Assembly (NCBI GenBank): GCA_036186865.1
Contig: AP025055.1
Coordinates: 23,323,143 to 23,387,142 of the forward strand
Direction: 5' to 3'
DNA: 64,000 nt
From: Eustoma russellianum
Lineage: Eukaryota > Streptophyta > Magnoliopsida > Gentianales > Gentianaceae
Within the stretch, counting starts at the first letter, position 1; the number at the start of each line of letters is the position of its first letter. The translations under genes were made by a program, and so were the position numbers. Shown here one piece after another: positions 34,690 to 44,370 of the stretch. Below the pieces are notes generated by a model. It searched no databases, had not been told where the DNA came from, and saw only the letters and a list, made by a program, of their open reading frames with translations.

Positions 34690-35174
34690 TGTAGAAACTA
34701 AGTCTCAGCTAAGCTAGTGAACTGCCGAGCTGAGCTGGGGTCTTAGCCGACCAGAGAAGACAGAGTAGCCGTGCAGAGCTGTAGTGTAGCTGAGGCGATG
34801 CATGGAACAAAGAAAAGATCAAGTATGGCTATGCTGAACTGAAAAAGCTGAAGAGATGAGGTGAAGTAAAGACCTAAGGTATGCCTGGAGACCATGTTGA
34901 GCTGAGGTTACAAAGTGAAGCACCAGCTGGGACCGACCTACCATGCTTATTGTAAATATTACTTAGAATTATTTTTCTGTACAGAGCAGAGCTGTCTTGG
35001 TAGCTAGCCGTTACCACCGCAGTTAGAACTTACAGTAAATTGACTGAGACAGCTGTAGAAAGTCAAATAGCCGTTAGAGTAGCCGTTGAAAATATTTTTC
35101 AATCCTATAAAAGGGGAACAACCTTGTAAATTAACTCTAACTTGAATGGAAGTTTAATTCCTCCAATCCTGACA
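34690..35174 (+). repeat. 3' LTR of copia I2
   Basis: TGTAGAAACTAAGTCTCAGC ... CCTGACA. TATAAAAG at 35106-35113 lies about 570 bases upstream of the WLM start codon and points at it. Confidence 0.9.
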
Positions 35175-35179
35175 TTGAG
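35175..35179 (+). repeat. Target-site duplication, right copy (TTGAG)
   Basis: Matches 29786-29790. Confidence 0.85.
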
Positions 35180-35678
35180 GCCTAAAAGTTCCATTCGGTC
35201 GTAGATTTGAGATGATGGAACATTTCCACCTGCTCTGTCTTTCTCCTGCAGAATGCATCTTTTGAATAAGCTCATACTGTCGGTGCATTTTCTTTTTTCT
35301 TTTTTTTTCTTATTATATTTTTAATCTTCCTCTATTGCAGAACCCATTTTTGTCTTGCTCATGTCTGGTTCTTTCTCTTGTTTTTCTTTCCCTTGTTTTC
35401 TTGGTGTCTCTACGCGTCTGCTTCTCTCATGCTAGCGACAGATTGTTTGCACTATGGCCATTGGATTACATGATATGAATGCAATTTGACTTTTGATTCT
35501 CCACGCCCTCCTCTCTCTCGGGGGTTTCCTTGGCTCATTTTTTTTTAGCCTTCAAGTGTGTTCATTTAGTTGAGTTAAATCATCTTTTTTTTTTCTTTTT
35601 TTTTTTCATTTTCCATCTAAAGCTTTTTAAAACTTTGTAGGGCTCTTCACTATCATCTCCACATATAAGCTGTGTAGC
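35180..35678 (+). promoter_or_regulatory. Upstream/5'-leader region of the WLM gene
   Basis: Pyrimidine-rich sequence with several acceptor-like sites: CTTTCTCCTGCAG (ends about 35252), CTATTGCAG (about 35340) and, closest to the start codon, AACTTTGTAG (about 35640) after a long T-rich tract. This looks like the 3' end of a 5'-leader intron followed by about 40 bases of leader before ATG at 35679. I see no strong own TATA box. Confidence 0.45.
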
Positions 35679-37040
35679 ATGAATATGCAGCAAGAGGACA
35701 GGCAGTTCTCAGTTATATGGAGAGGGAAGATCTTCAGTCTGAAGATGAATTCAAGTGATAATTTGAAGGCACTTGGGGACAAATTGCAAGCACTCACCGA
35801 TGTCAAGACTGAGACGCTGAGACTCATTGTTCCAATGCATAAGAATTCCCAGTTGATATATCCTTTCTCAGAGGAGCACTCTCATGTTACTTTGGGAACT
35901 GCTTCCATTGATGAGGTCTGAAAGGCAATGTTTTCATCTACCTATTAATGTGATTGAATTATCAAAGTCATGTAACGTATACTTGAATGGTTTTAAAAAT
36001 GTTTACTTCGTAGCTTATTAAATATTTAGTCTTTTTCCTGCAATATAAAAATGTTGACAAGGTAGATTTATTTGTTCTATAAGCGAAATAGTTTAGGTTG
36101 ATCTTTTTTAGAAATCTATGTTTGAATATTAAAACACTGAAGTCTGGGTTTCATCTCATGCTAAGACTATATAAATAGTTCTCCTACACTACTGATAATA
36201 AAATTTCCTTTATAAGTGTCCAAAAGAAAGTGACCGAAGAAAAATTAACGTGTTTTGGTTGCTCTTTCTGGAAGAGAAGCTGTTGCTACTAAAACACACG
36301 GGCCCTATGTATATTTGCTGGCTAAGTAGTTAAGGGGGTAAAATCTGATCTCATAGAGCTCAGACGTTAGTCAAGTACAATGGTAATAGCTTTATGCTTC
36401 TAAGAGCTTGATGTTGTTGTTATGTTATTGCACATTCTTATGCCAAAAGCAAATGCGTGGACTGTAGAAGCAATCATCATGGCTGTGGTTCTGACTTTTT
36501 CTGTTTGACTGGCTGCAGGGAAAGACTATTAGAATGATGGGAATACTTGAAAATGAGTTAGATGAAGTTATACAAAATTCTAAGGCAGACTTACGTATAG
36601 CTGGATTTGATGAGGAAGAAAAGAGAATGAGGAGGAGAGTGGCACATGGAAAAGATTCTTGGCCAAAACTGCCCCAAGGAGCTTACCTTTTTTCTGAGTT
36701 TCACACTCTCCATCTTCCTGGAATAGTGGTATGCTGTCTCTGTAAGTTTTTCTTTTCAATTTGCTTAATGCTTGTGATACATAAAAAGTGATGGTGCCTT
36801 TCTAACTTAGAAGTTTGACATTTAGCATGTCTGAGTTTCAACTTTCTGCTTTTATTCTTTATTTTTGTCTTTTTTGGGCCCCGGGGAGGGGGGGGGGGGA
36901 GGGGGTTTGTTTATGGTTTGTAGGTCATGGATATCATTCAGATATCTACCAAAATAGTTCTTCCCTTTTCTTCATTTAGAACTACCTTTGACATTTAGCA
37001 TGTCTTGAGTCTCAACCTTTGTGCTTTTATTCTTTATTTT

Positions 37041-37074
<34 letters not shown>

Positions 37075-40000
37075 GGGTGGTGGTGGTGGGGGGGGGGGGG
37101 GAGTTGTTTAGGGTTTGTAGGTCATGGATAGCATTCAGATCTCTACCAAAATAGTTCTTCCCTTTTCTTCTTCATTCACTTGAATATCATTTAGAACTAC
37201 CTTTTTTATACATATGTTGTGCATATTGTTCAAGCTTGCTTTCCCTGCCATTTCCTTCTTTTTTTCCCCCCTTTTCATGTATGAAGAACTTGCCTGGCAG
37301 ATGAGAATACTGATTACTACTGGCGAAGTATCAATTTATTGTTGCGTTTATTGTACTTAATTTGTTTTGTTTATTGTACATAATTTGTTTCCTTGTATGC
37401 TGTGTCGCTATTTGGTCTGAACACCTCCAGAAACTTCCTATGTTTAATGAGTTAAGGAGAATGTACAATAGGGAGGGCCACGAAAAAACTGAACCTAGTG
37501 TATTTTGGGATTTGAGAGTTTCAGATTACTGGTGACTCATTGTTTTAGGCTTTCTACAGGATATGTAGCGATATTTAAGATCAGACGTACCACCCATTCT
37601 AGTGAATTATAATGATCTAATTACAAAAAAAAAAAAAGAAGAATTATAATGATCTGGAACTGTGGGCATGGTTACAACAAAGAAGTATAATAAGCCAGAA
37701 ATAATCTGCCATGTTACAGCATGCAATTGTTGGATCTGAGAAGAGTAGTTTGGAAAAGATGATAGGGAAGGGACTAGAAGATACTTTCTATGATACAATT
37801 TTTATTTCGGATGCTTGCAGTTGAATCCTCCAGCTTCAGAGGCTTTAAAACTAATGCATAGGCTTGCTGCAGATCCTGGAATTGTTGCTATAATGAATAA
37901 GGTGTGGTTAGCATTTATCTTACCTTTGTCCTTTTTTCTTCTTGTTTTGGCCTTTAAATGCTAAAGGTTGCTCTCTCCCTTTTTTTTCTTCTTTAACTTC
38001 ATTGAAGCATCGCTGGAGGGTTGGAATTATGACAGAGATGGCTCCAGTTGGTTATGTTGGTGTGAGCCCTAAGTGCATCCTTGGATTCAACAAGGTAAAT
38101 CAGAACCTATGTAGATTTGACTTATGGATCTTCGTCTCATGAATTACTTTCTAGCTTCATGACTTCTGGTTTTAGCTAATTTTCCTTCTTCTATGATCTA
38201 CTCTTTTTCATCTAAATTGGGATTCTTATTTTCTTTGCAGAATCATGGAGAAGAGATTTCACTTCGACTTCGAACTGATGACCTCAATGGTTTCCGGAAA
38301 TATGAGAGTATCAAAAAGACACTTTTGCATGAACTTGTAACTTTTTTCTGCTTTCCTTCTGTACTTGTAAGAGCATTTTTAAATATTCCAGGCATGCATC
38401 TGACATACGCAGATGGTGTGGAATGATGCTGCCATTTTCTTTTTTTCCTTTTGCACGAGCTTAAGAAACCTACCGTATTTTTTTCAAGTTCAGGCACACA
38501 TGGTATACTCTGAACATGATGCAAACTTCTATGCTTTGGACAGTCAGGTTATTGATCTGCTCTGGCAGACCCTGGTTTTCATACATTGGACTTATATTAT
38601 ATTTATTTCTTCCCTGCTTCCATATTTAATTCCCTATGTGACTATATTCTTCATTTTGCATTATGTTTTTCAATATGAATCTGGTCTTGGCAGTTAAATA
38701 AAGAAGCTGCTGCTTTGGATTGGACCAAATCAAATGGTCACACGTTGAGTGTAGTCGGCCATGCTCAATACTTGGAAGAGGAGGCCACTGACAGCTTGAG
38801 CTCACCGCAGAGGCTTGGTGGCCAAGCAGCTGCTTTGCCCAGTGCCCGTGCATCTTCAGTGGCTGCCGCTTATCGTCGTTTTACTGATGCCTCCATCAAC
38901 TCATTGAGAATGCCTAACATACATGAAGAACCTGATCCTGATGAGTCGAAGCATACCACCTACGAGGAGTCCAATCCTGTGGATGCTGGTGAAATTGCCT
39001 TCAAGGAAAATATAGATGTGCGCACGACACAGAAATTAAGCAACATACTTGACTTAGGTCGGAATGTGGTTACGCCTGAATCTGTTAATGATGTTATTGA
39101 GGATGCAAGATCCAAGGAATCTGGACAACATTTGCTCTCTGGCGAACCAGTTGAGCAACATCATGATGATTCAGAAGACAAATTCAAGATTGAAGAGCCT
39201 GTTCCCAGAAACTTCTTTGGATTGGTGGAAGATCGTATTATGGTGGACGAACATTGTTCGGGAGAATCAGAGAGCAATGAATTTCAAAATGAGCCTGAGA
39301 TTATTTATCCGGTGACAGAGCCTGATGAATGTGGATTACAAAAGGGAAATATGGTGTCTCCTGATGTCTTGAGGCCTGTTACGAGTGAGATGATTTCCAG
39401 TGCAGATACGCTGTCTGAACCTGATCCTGATGAGACTTCAAAAATTGCAGAGACAATGTCTATGGTAAGAACATTTGAGCCTGATGCAGATGACGAGGAG
39501 CTTCAGAGAATCCAAGACCCTGTCTCCGCTATCTATGGTCGGTTGCAGAACGCCAGAGGGATATTGAGATCTGAATTAACTTTCTCAGAAACTGCCTCAG
39601 TCCTGCAAACAATAATTAAGATAATAAAGTAAACTGTCACTTGTTTTCCTGATTTTCGTATTTTTATTTATTCAGTTGATTTCAGACTGATGGAATAATG
39701 TATTCCTTTTTACTGCTTTCAGAAATGTGATTGATCACCCTGAGGAAATCAAATTTCGCAGACTACGGAAGGTGGTGTTCACCTGTTCTTTGTATCAATG
39801 TTTGGCACCGTTTTTCTTTCATGGATTATTCCTAGTTAATCTCCCTCTTTCTAACTGTTGGATGGTTTCCTGCAGGCTAATCGCATTGTTCAGAGAAATA
39901 TTACGAGTCATAGAGGTATGAATCTTTATCTTATTGTTATTCCTACCTGCTTATTTTTCAGCAGACGTGGTCGAGAAAAAGCTTATGTATCTTCAACCAG

Positions 40001-40919
40001 AATCTCTGGTTGTAAAAGAAGCCATTAACCTTTTCATTGCATGACATGTGTTAAATGTAAGTCTGAAGCTTTGGCATCTAATGTCTTCTTTAGTTTTGTT
40101 TTGTCCTTCATGTGAATTTGCAACCTTGACTGATCCTAAATTTTCCAACTGACATCCATTCTGTGCTCTCCGCCCCCCACACTGGCTAAAAAGCTAGTAA
40201 AACCTTTGTGTCTGGTTACAGTGTGTTGTTCTTCAGGACTTCTTCCAAAAGTAGTATGTAGAAACGCTAGAAGAATACAACATTGAGCTGTTGATTAAGC
40301 AGAACTGATCAATTCTCCTTTGCTTTAACAAGTGGGTTCGCTCTTTTTTCCTTTTCCTTTTCTCTTGTTGTGGTGGTGTAGGGTGGCATAAAATTGAAGC
40401 TTGTTTCTTTTGGCGGTGATGTAATTAATATGTGCTTGCATTTGAAGCTTGTCAGGTTTTCCCCTCTAGTTCTGTGCTAAAAATGATTCTTTTGCATGCG
40501 TACGCAAACAAGTCGAGTTCACCTGTAAATGCTGCATGAATTTGCTAAGAGTTGGTTGTTTGCTTGATATTTCTGAGTGACATTTTCCTGGCAAACCAAA
40601 ATTGTGGAATGGCTATTTCATGAAATTTATAAATTTATCAGAATTTCCTGTTAATTAACTGGGTAGCATGATTCTAAGACTAGGTAATAACTGCTTTGTG
40701 ACGAGGACATTGCCTGCTGATATAGGTACTTGCCAGGCATAACAATTTCGACTGGTTCCTGTTTTGACAGGTGCAATGGAGATCTTACATGTAATAGGAT
40801 TCAACGATGAGACAGTTCTTGACGAAGAGGGAAAGTCAGAAACTTACTTGGTCTTAAAGAGGAATGATCCAGGTCTGTTGTGGCTTGTGAAATCCTCCCT
40901 GGAGGATTCTGATGTTTAG
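35679..40919 (+). CDS. Ubiquitin-like/WLM/PUB-domain zinc metalloprotease (Wss1-related), 10 exons
   Basis: Exons (all GT-AG, frame consistent): 35679-35915, 36519-36728, 37821-37901, 38008-38094, 38241-38336, 38494-38547, 38694-39628, 39723-39771, 39876-39915, 40771-40919; 645 residues. Residues about 9-78 (FSVIWRGKIFSLKM...) are a ubiquitin-like domain. The WLM domain follows, with the zinc site HELAHMVYSEHD (H235, E236, H239, H245), codons split between exons 5 and 6. A long acidic, low-complexity linker carries EPDPDE-type repeats (about 334, 497, 517). The C-terminus (about 530-640: KNVIDHPEEIKFRRLRK, GAMEILHVIGF) is a PUB domain, which in other proteins binds Cdc48/p97. Known: Wss1/SPRTN-family proteases cut proteins crosslinked to DNA or SUMO/ubiquitin-marked; plants have a UBL-WLM-PUB member. 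Function here is inferred from architecture. All catalytic ligands are present, so it is likely functional. The start is the first ATG before the UBL domain; MNM offers a second one two codons on. Confidence 0.92.
36815..37190. repeat. 173-base tandem duplication with poly-T/poly-G tracts in intron 2
   Basis: TTGACATTTAGCATGTC starts at 36815 and 36988; both copies continue through CTTTTATTCTTTATTTTTGTC, a homopolymer zone, then GGTTTGTAGGTCATGGATA and ACCAAAATAGTTCTTCCC. Copy 1 has a G-run (about 36885-36905); copy 2 has over twenty T followed by a G-run (about 37050-37100). Confidence 0.85.
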
Positions 40920-41330
40920 CAGGCTTCATCTCTGGCTCGATATCTGTAAGGGTGTATAATATATGAACTGCATATATGGACCACAAACTGCAGATTTTAA
41001 GAGGGGGAGACTGAATGTAATACAGAAAGAAAATCCCTTGAACAGGTACTCCTAATAATGTGTCCATGTAAAATTTGTTAACGACCAGTTAGGTGTCTTG
41101 CATAGATATGAATATGTAGTTTGTGTCCAGGAGTTTATTGCAGAGAGGTCCACGGGCTTATGTGTTGTAAGTAAATGTATGTGATGGAAAGGTTGCAAAA
41201 AATTGTTACTCGATATTAATATGGATCCGGTGAGAAATTGCTCTCTATATAGGGTAATGGATCGGCATAGCCGACTCGAGCTAGTTGAAATAAGGGTTGA
41301 ATGTTGATGTTGCAAATATTGGGATTTCTA
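40920..41330 (+). other. Probable 3' untranslated region of the WLM gene
   Basis: It follows the TAG and has AT-rich, TGTAA-containing sequence (GAATGTAATACAG near 41015) typical of plant poly(A) regions. No ORF is recognisable; the exact end cannot be read. Confidence 0.45.
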
Positions 41331-41540
41331 TGCAGTATCCTTCTTCATGATGTTGTGGGTAAATCTAGTAGCTTTTAAAGAATAGTGTTTACTGGCTCTG
41401 TCAGTCTCTTCATAGAAGGCCTATTGTTGAACTTACAGTTGACTTTGGAGTTTGAACTCTGGCATGGTAATATGCATTCGTAGTAGACTAGTTAATCTCT
41501 AACGAATTCTAAGGCACTTCTTTGGTTAAGAATAAAAGGG

Positions 41541-41555
41541 TTGGTCTTTTGAGGA
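41541..41555. repeat. Target-site duplication of the Au-type SINE, left copy
   Basis: TTGGTCTTTTGAGGA here, TTGGTCTTTCTGAGGA at 41701-41716; one extra base in the right copy. Confidence 0.75.
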
Positions 41556-41700
41556 AAAAAGCGTTCTCCGTGCACCAGGCTCCTGCGTTTACGTAAGGTC
41601 TGGGCTAATGTACGGAGCCTTACCCTATACTTTGTGCAAGAAGCTGTTTTCGCGGCTTGAATATAACAACCTTATTAGTTGTTCCAATGCCGGTTTTTGA
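41556..41700 (-). mobile_element. Au-type SINE
   Basis: On the minus strand: a degenerate box B (TTCAAGCC), AAACAGCTTCTTGCAC, AGGGTAAGGCTCCGTACAT, GACCTTACGTAAACGCAGG, AGCCTGGTGCAC, then a short T-run at the 3' end. This is the block order of the widespread plant Au SINE. It is flanked by 15-16-base TSDs, confirming a genuine retroposition. Confidence 0.82.
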
Positions 41701-41768
41701 TTGGTCTTTCTGAGGACGTAATACCTTGATCGAATAAAAGTGAATTAAGGGAGGAATGGATAAAAATC

Positions 41769-41788
41769 ATTTAGTCGAATGATTTATA
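41769..41788. repeat. 20-base TSD of the TTG-tailed SINE, left copy
   Basis: ATTTAGTCGAATGATTTATA, repeated without change at 41958-41977. Confidence 0.88.
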
Positions 41789-41957
41789 CAACATTATCCC
41801 ATTGCCTTAGAGACTTCCATCTATGGTGGGGTATGGGAGGTCTGATGTACGCAACCATACTCATGTGTTAGAAACACATGGATGTTGTTTTCCGATGACT
41901 CATAATGAAAATTGCGTGTCGATCAACTGCTACTTCAGAATATAAGAAGCGCAACTA
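41789..41957 (-). mobile_element. TTG-tailed (TS-like) SINE
   Basis: Same family as 10190-10372, bounded here exactly by a perfect 20-base TSD. Minus-strand 5' end TAGTTGCGCTTCTTATATTC, box-A-like TAGCAGTTGATC, central GTTGCGTACATCAGACC related to Au SINEs, and 3' end AATGGGATAATGTTG. No protein capacity; it relies on LINE enzymes. Confidence 0.82.
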
Positions 41958-41977
41958 ATTTAGTCGAATGATTTATA

Positions 41978-42675
41978 ATGAAATGAAATCGAACGTGATG
42001 TTAATCAAAAGTCAAAAGATTATTAACCATTATTACAAAAGTATGAATATAATCGCGAAACCAAGTCTAGTTTTCTTAGTTTGAAGTCGCTGGGAAATGA
42101 ACATCTCGCTATATGTAACTAACACAGCAACTATGTACTGTATGTCTAAACAATTTGAAACTAAAAAAAGGAAATCACCTGTGGGAGGGCAATTGTCATC
42201 TGACTTTAAAATCTGCTTTGACTATTGTATATTGTTTACTTTTTTTACAGCACACTAGATGAAGATTGAATAAATTAATCAAATTACATGAAAGAGTCAA
42301 TTCATTTATAAAATAGTAACTGATATATTATTCTTATCACAACTTTTAACTCCCTTTTAACTTATGATTTCTCTTATATTTTATGCCACCTACACAAAAT
42401 AGTGAGCCGTTGGAAAGTCTATTTAAGGAATTTGTCACTTTGTTTTGCATGCAATTGTAATTTTCTAACGCGTTAAAAGAGTAGACATGATTAAAGAAAA
42501 TAGCACGACTTTGGATGAGAAGAAAAAGTATAGGGCAGGATTTAAATTCCCATAAAACTCACACTTTTGCTATTAAATTTGCGAATTGAAATCAAATTAA
42601 CTTATTATGGTCATTCACGAAACCCTCTCAAAATTGTTGATTGTATCTATGCAAAAATATGATATTATCTCTGCA
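41978..42675. other. AT-rich spacer
   Basis: About 700 bases with no recognisable gene, repeat or element end. Confidence 0.5.
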
Positions 42676-43550
42676 GCGATCCGTCCCGAGCCTTAGTACT
42701 CGAAACGACTCACCCGCCATATTTTGCTAAGAAAAATAAAAGGCGTCGAAACAAACTAATTATACGTCAACAAAGTGACACAAATCGGTGTCAGCAGAAT
42801 TCATAAAATAAAACCTCGAAATAATCACCTCATTAATATCAATGTATATAAATTCGATACAATTGTCAACGTAGATAATAAATTTTAAGTCTCCAAATAC
42901 ATAAACCTCGAATAACAAAATATCTGTCTCAACTAAATCCTCAGCGAGTCTCGTCGGAATATCCTCGAACCTCAACATCTTTATTCGATCTCATCCTCTA
43001 CGTACGCTAATCATATACTTGTTTGTTTGCAAAACAACAACAATGTATAGTATGAGCGACATACATCGTCCAGCAGGTAGCCTCACTGTACTTACCATGT
43101 GAATATCCACGTGGAAACAAGTGTTTTAAAATAAATAAAAATATATAAAATAGCATTTTTCCATTCGCAAATAAAGTTAATATTATGCCCTTAAACAATC
43201 AAACAACAAAGTCAACTAAATCAAATTATCAAGTCAAACAAGTCGATAGCCAATCAAATGTTAGTCCAAGTCAAAAATCGATGATGCGATTTTCAAAACG
43301 ATGCAATGCAAAGTCAAAATTAAATTCCAAAATTTTCAAATTTCAATGTTTCCAAATTCAAAGCCAAATCCGGTTCCAACCAGTCCAAATATCCAAACAT
43401 CAAAATCAAGCTTAGCCAGTCCAAAGTCCCAAAATCTAATGCAATGGTTATAGCACTTGCTTTACAAGTGACTTATACCGTAAGACTTATGAATTGATTC
43501 CCCCAAAAACCAAATATACTATAGACACCCTGTCCCTAGACGAGGTCGTT
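42676..43550 (-). repeat. Ty3-type LTR remnant, first part (interrupted by X1)
   Basis: The plus strand starts TGCAGCGATCCGTCCCGAGCC; read on the minus strand this is an LTR 3' end of the Tekay/Del style (GGCTCGGGACGGATCGCTGCA). It continues across the X1 insertion at 61220, where repeats of CCTGTCCCTGA(C/T)GAGGTA match CCTGTCCCTAGACGAGGTCG at 43530-43549. No pol sequence adjoins, so it is a solo or truncated LTR. Confidence 0.5.
43546..43550 (+). repeat. Target-site duplication of X1, left copy (GTCGT)
   Basis: Matches 61215-61219, bounding X1. Confidence 0.65.
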
Positions 43551-43997
43551 TTTGAGAAAAAGAGGTTTGAATGATTTGAAAATGCATGATTTAAGTGTTA
43601 CGTGCTTACGAAATGCATGAATAAACTTTACTTGACATATTTATGTGATAAAAATGCTTTACATGTTTATATATAATGTTGCCGTACTAACAAGCAATGA
43701 AGCGTTAAAGCCTACATCATATGGCAGGCATTTCTTGTCTTTATACTATTTTCAGGTACCATAATTAATGAACTAAACTAGTTCATTAAGTGAAGTGCTT
43801 AAGTTAATGAACTAACTAGTTCATTAAATGAAGACATATTTGGAGAGAGCTATATGGCAACAAATTTGAAAATAGAAAGTCTTCTCCTTATTTCATTTAC
43901 ACGCCATTTTCATATTTAATATATATATCAATATTTTTTAAAAGGTACTATATACTTATATTCCGACGTACCACCGACATGTCACATATATTATAAA

Positions 43998-44002
43998 CGT
44001 AC
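43998..44002 (+). repeat. Target-site duplication of S, left copy (CGTAC)
   Basis: The right copy at 59262-59266 reads CGTAT. X2 has the unoccupied site AACGTACGTCAACG (minus strand), showing CGTAC was the original. Confidence 0.8.
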
Positions 44003-44146
44003 TGTTGAGAAATATGTTTGGATAATTTTCAAGGTCATGTTTTTAAGTGGTGAATACATAAAAATATCACACATGGTGTTATAAATGATTAAAAGTTGAA
44101 AAAGTTGAGAAAAATGACATTGATTTCTCAGGTAGTTGCACTTTGA

Positions 44147-44370
44147 TCAATCGATGTACTTCGATCCCTCACATCGATCAATCCATGTAAGGCAGAGAAA
44201 ATTCAAGACCTTACTGTGAGACATCGATCTCTAAACCTGAGACACATCGATCGATCGATGTATACATCGAACTCTCACTTCGATCGATCGATGTAGGTCA
44301 GAGACAAATTCTGAAACTCACTGTGAGACATCGATCTCTGAAGCTGAGGCACTTCGATCGATCAATGTCT
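44147..44370 (+). repeat. CGATCGAT palindrome cluster in the S LTR
   Basis: Repeated ACATCGATCGATCGATGT-type words plus two copies of CACTGTGAGACATCGATCTCT or close variants, about 110 bases apart. Also present in the 3' LTR at 56787-57015. Confidence 0.85.

Larger units (their letters stand above)
29791..35174 (+). mobile_element. Ty1/copia element 'I2', related to I1, strongly decayed
   Basis: LTRs 29791-30285 and 34690-35174, primer site TGGTATCAGAGC (30286), purine tract GAGGGAGAG before the 3' LTR, TSD TTGAG on both sides. Gag and pol are diverged homologues of I1 (HKLNGDNYLSWSQGVEM; KHVEIDRHFIKGKIEDNEI), so both belong to the same clade. The LTRs are rich in GCCGAGCTGAGCTG motifs. It has the same orientation as I1 and the WLM gene. 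Confidence 0.92.

Noticed and set aside
42760..42978. 72-codon minus-strand ORF
   Set aside because: Lies in the Ty3-type LTR remnant near its 3' end; no conserved domain.
44147..44370. Direct-repeat cluster considered as a CRISPR-like array
   Set aside because: Repeats are palindromic words with irregular spacing, in a plant LTR; no spacer regularity.
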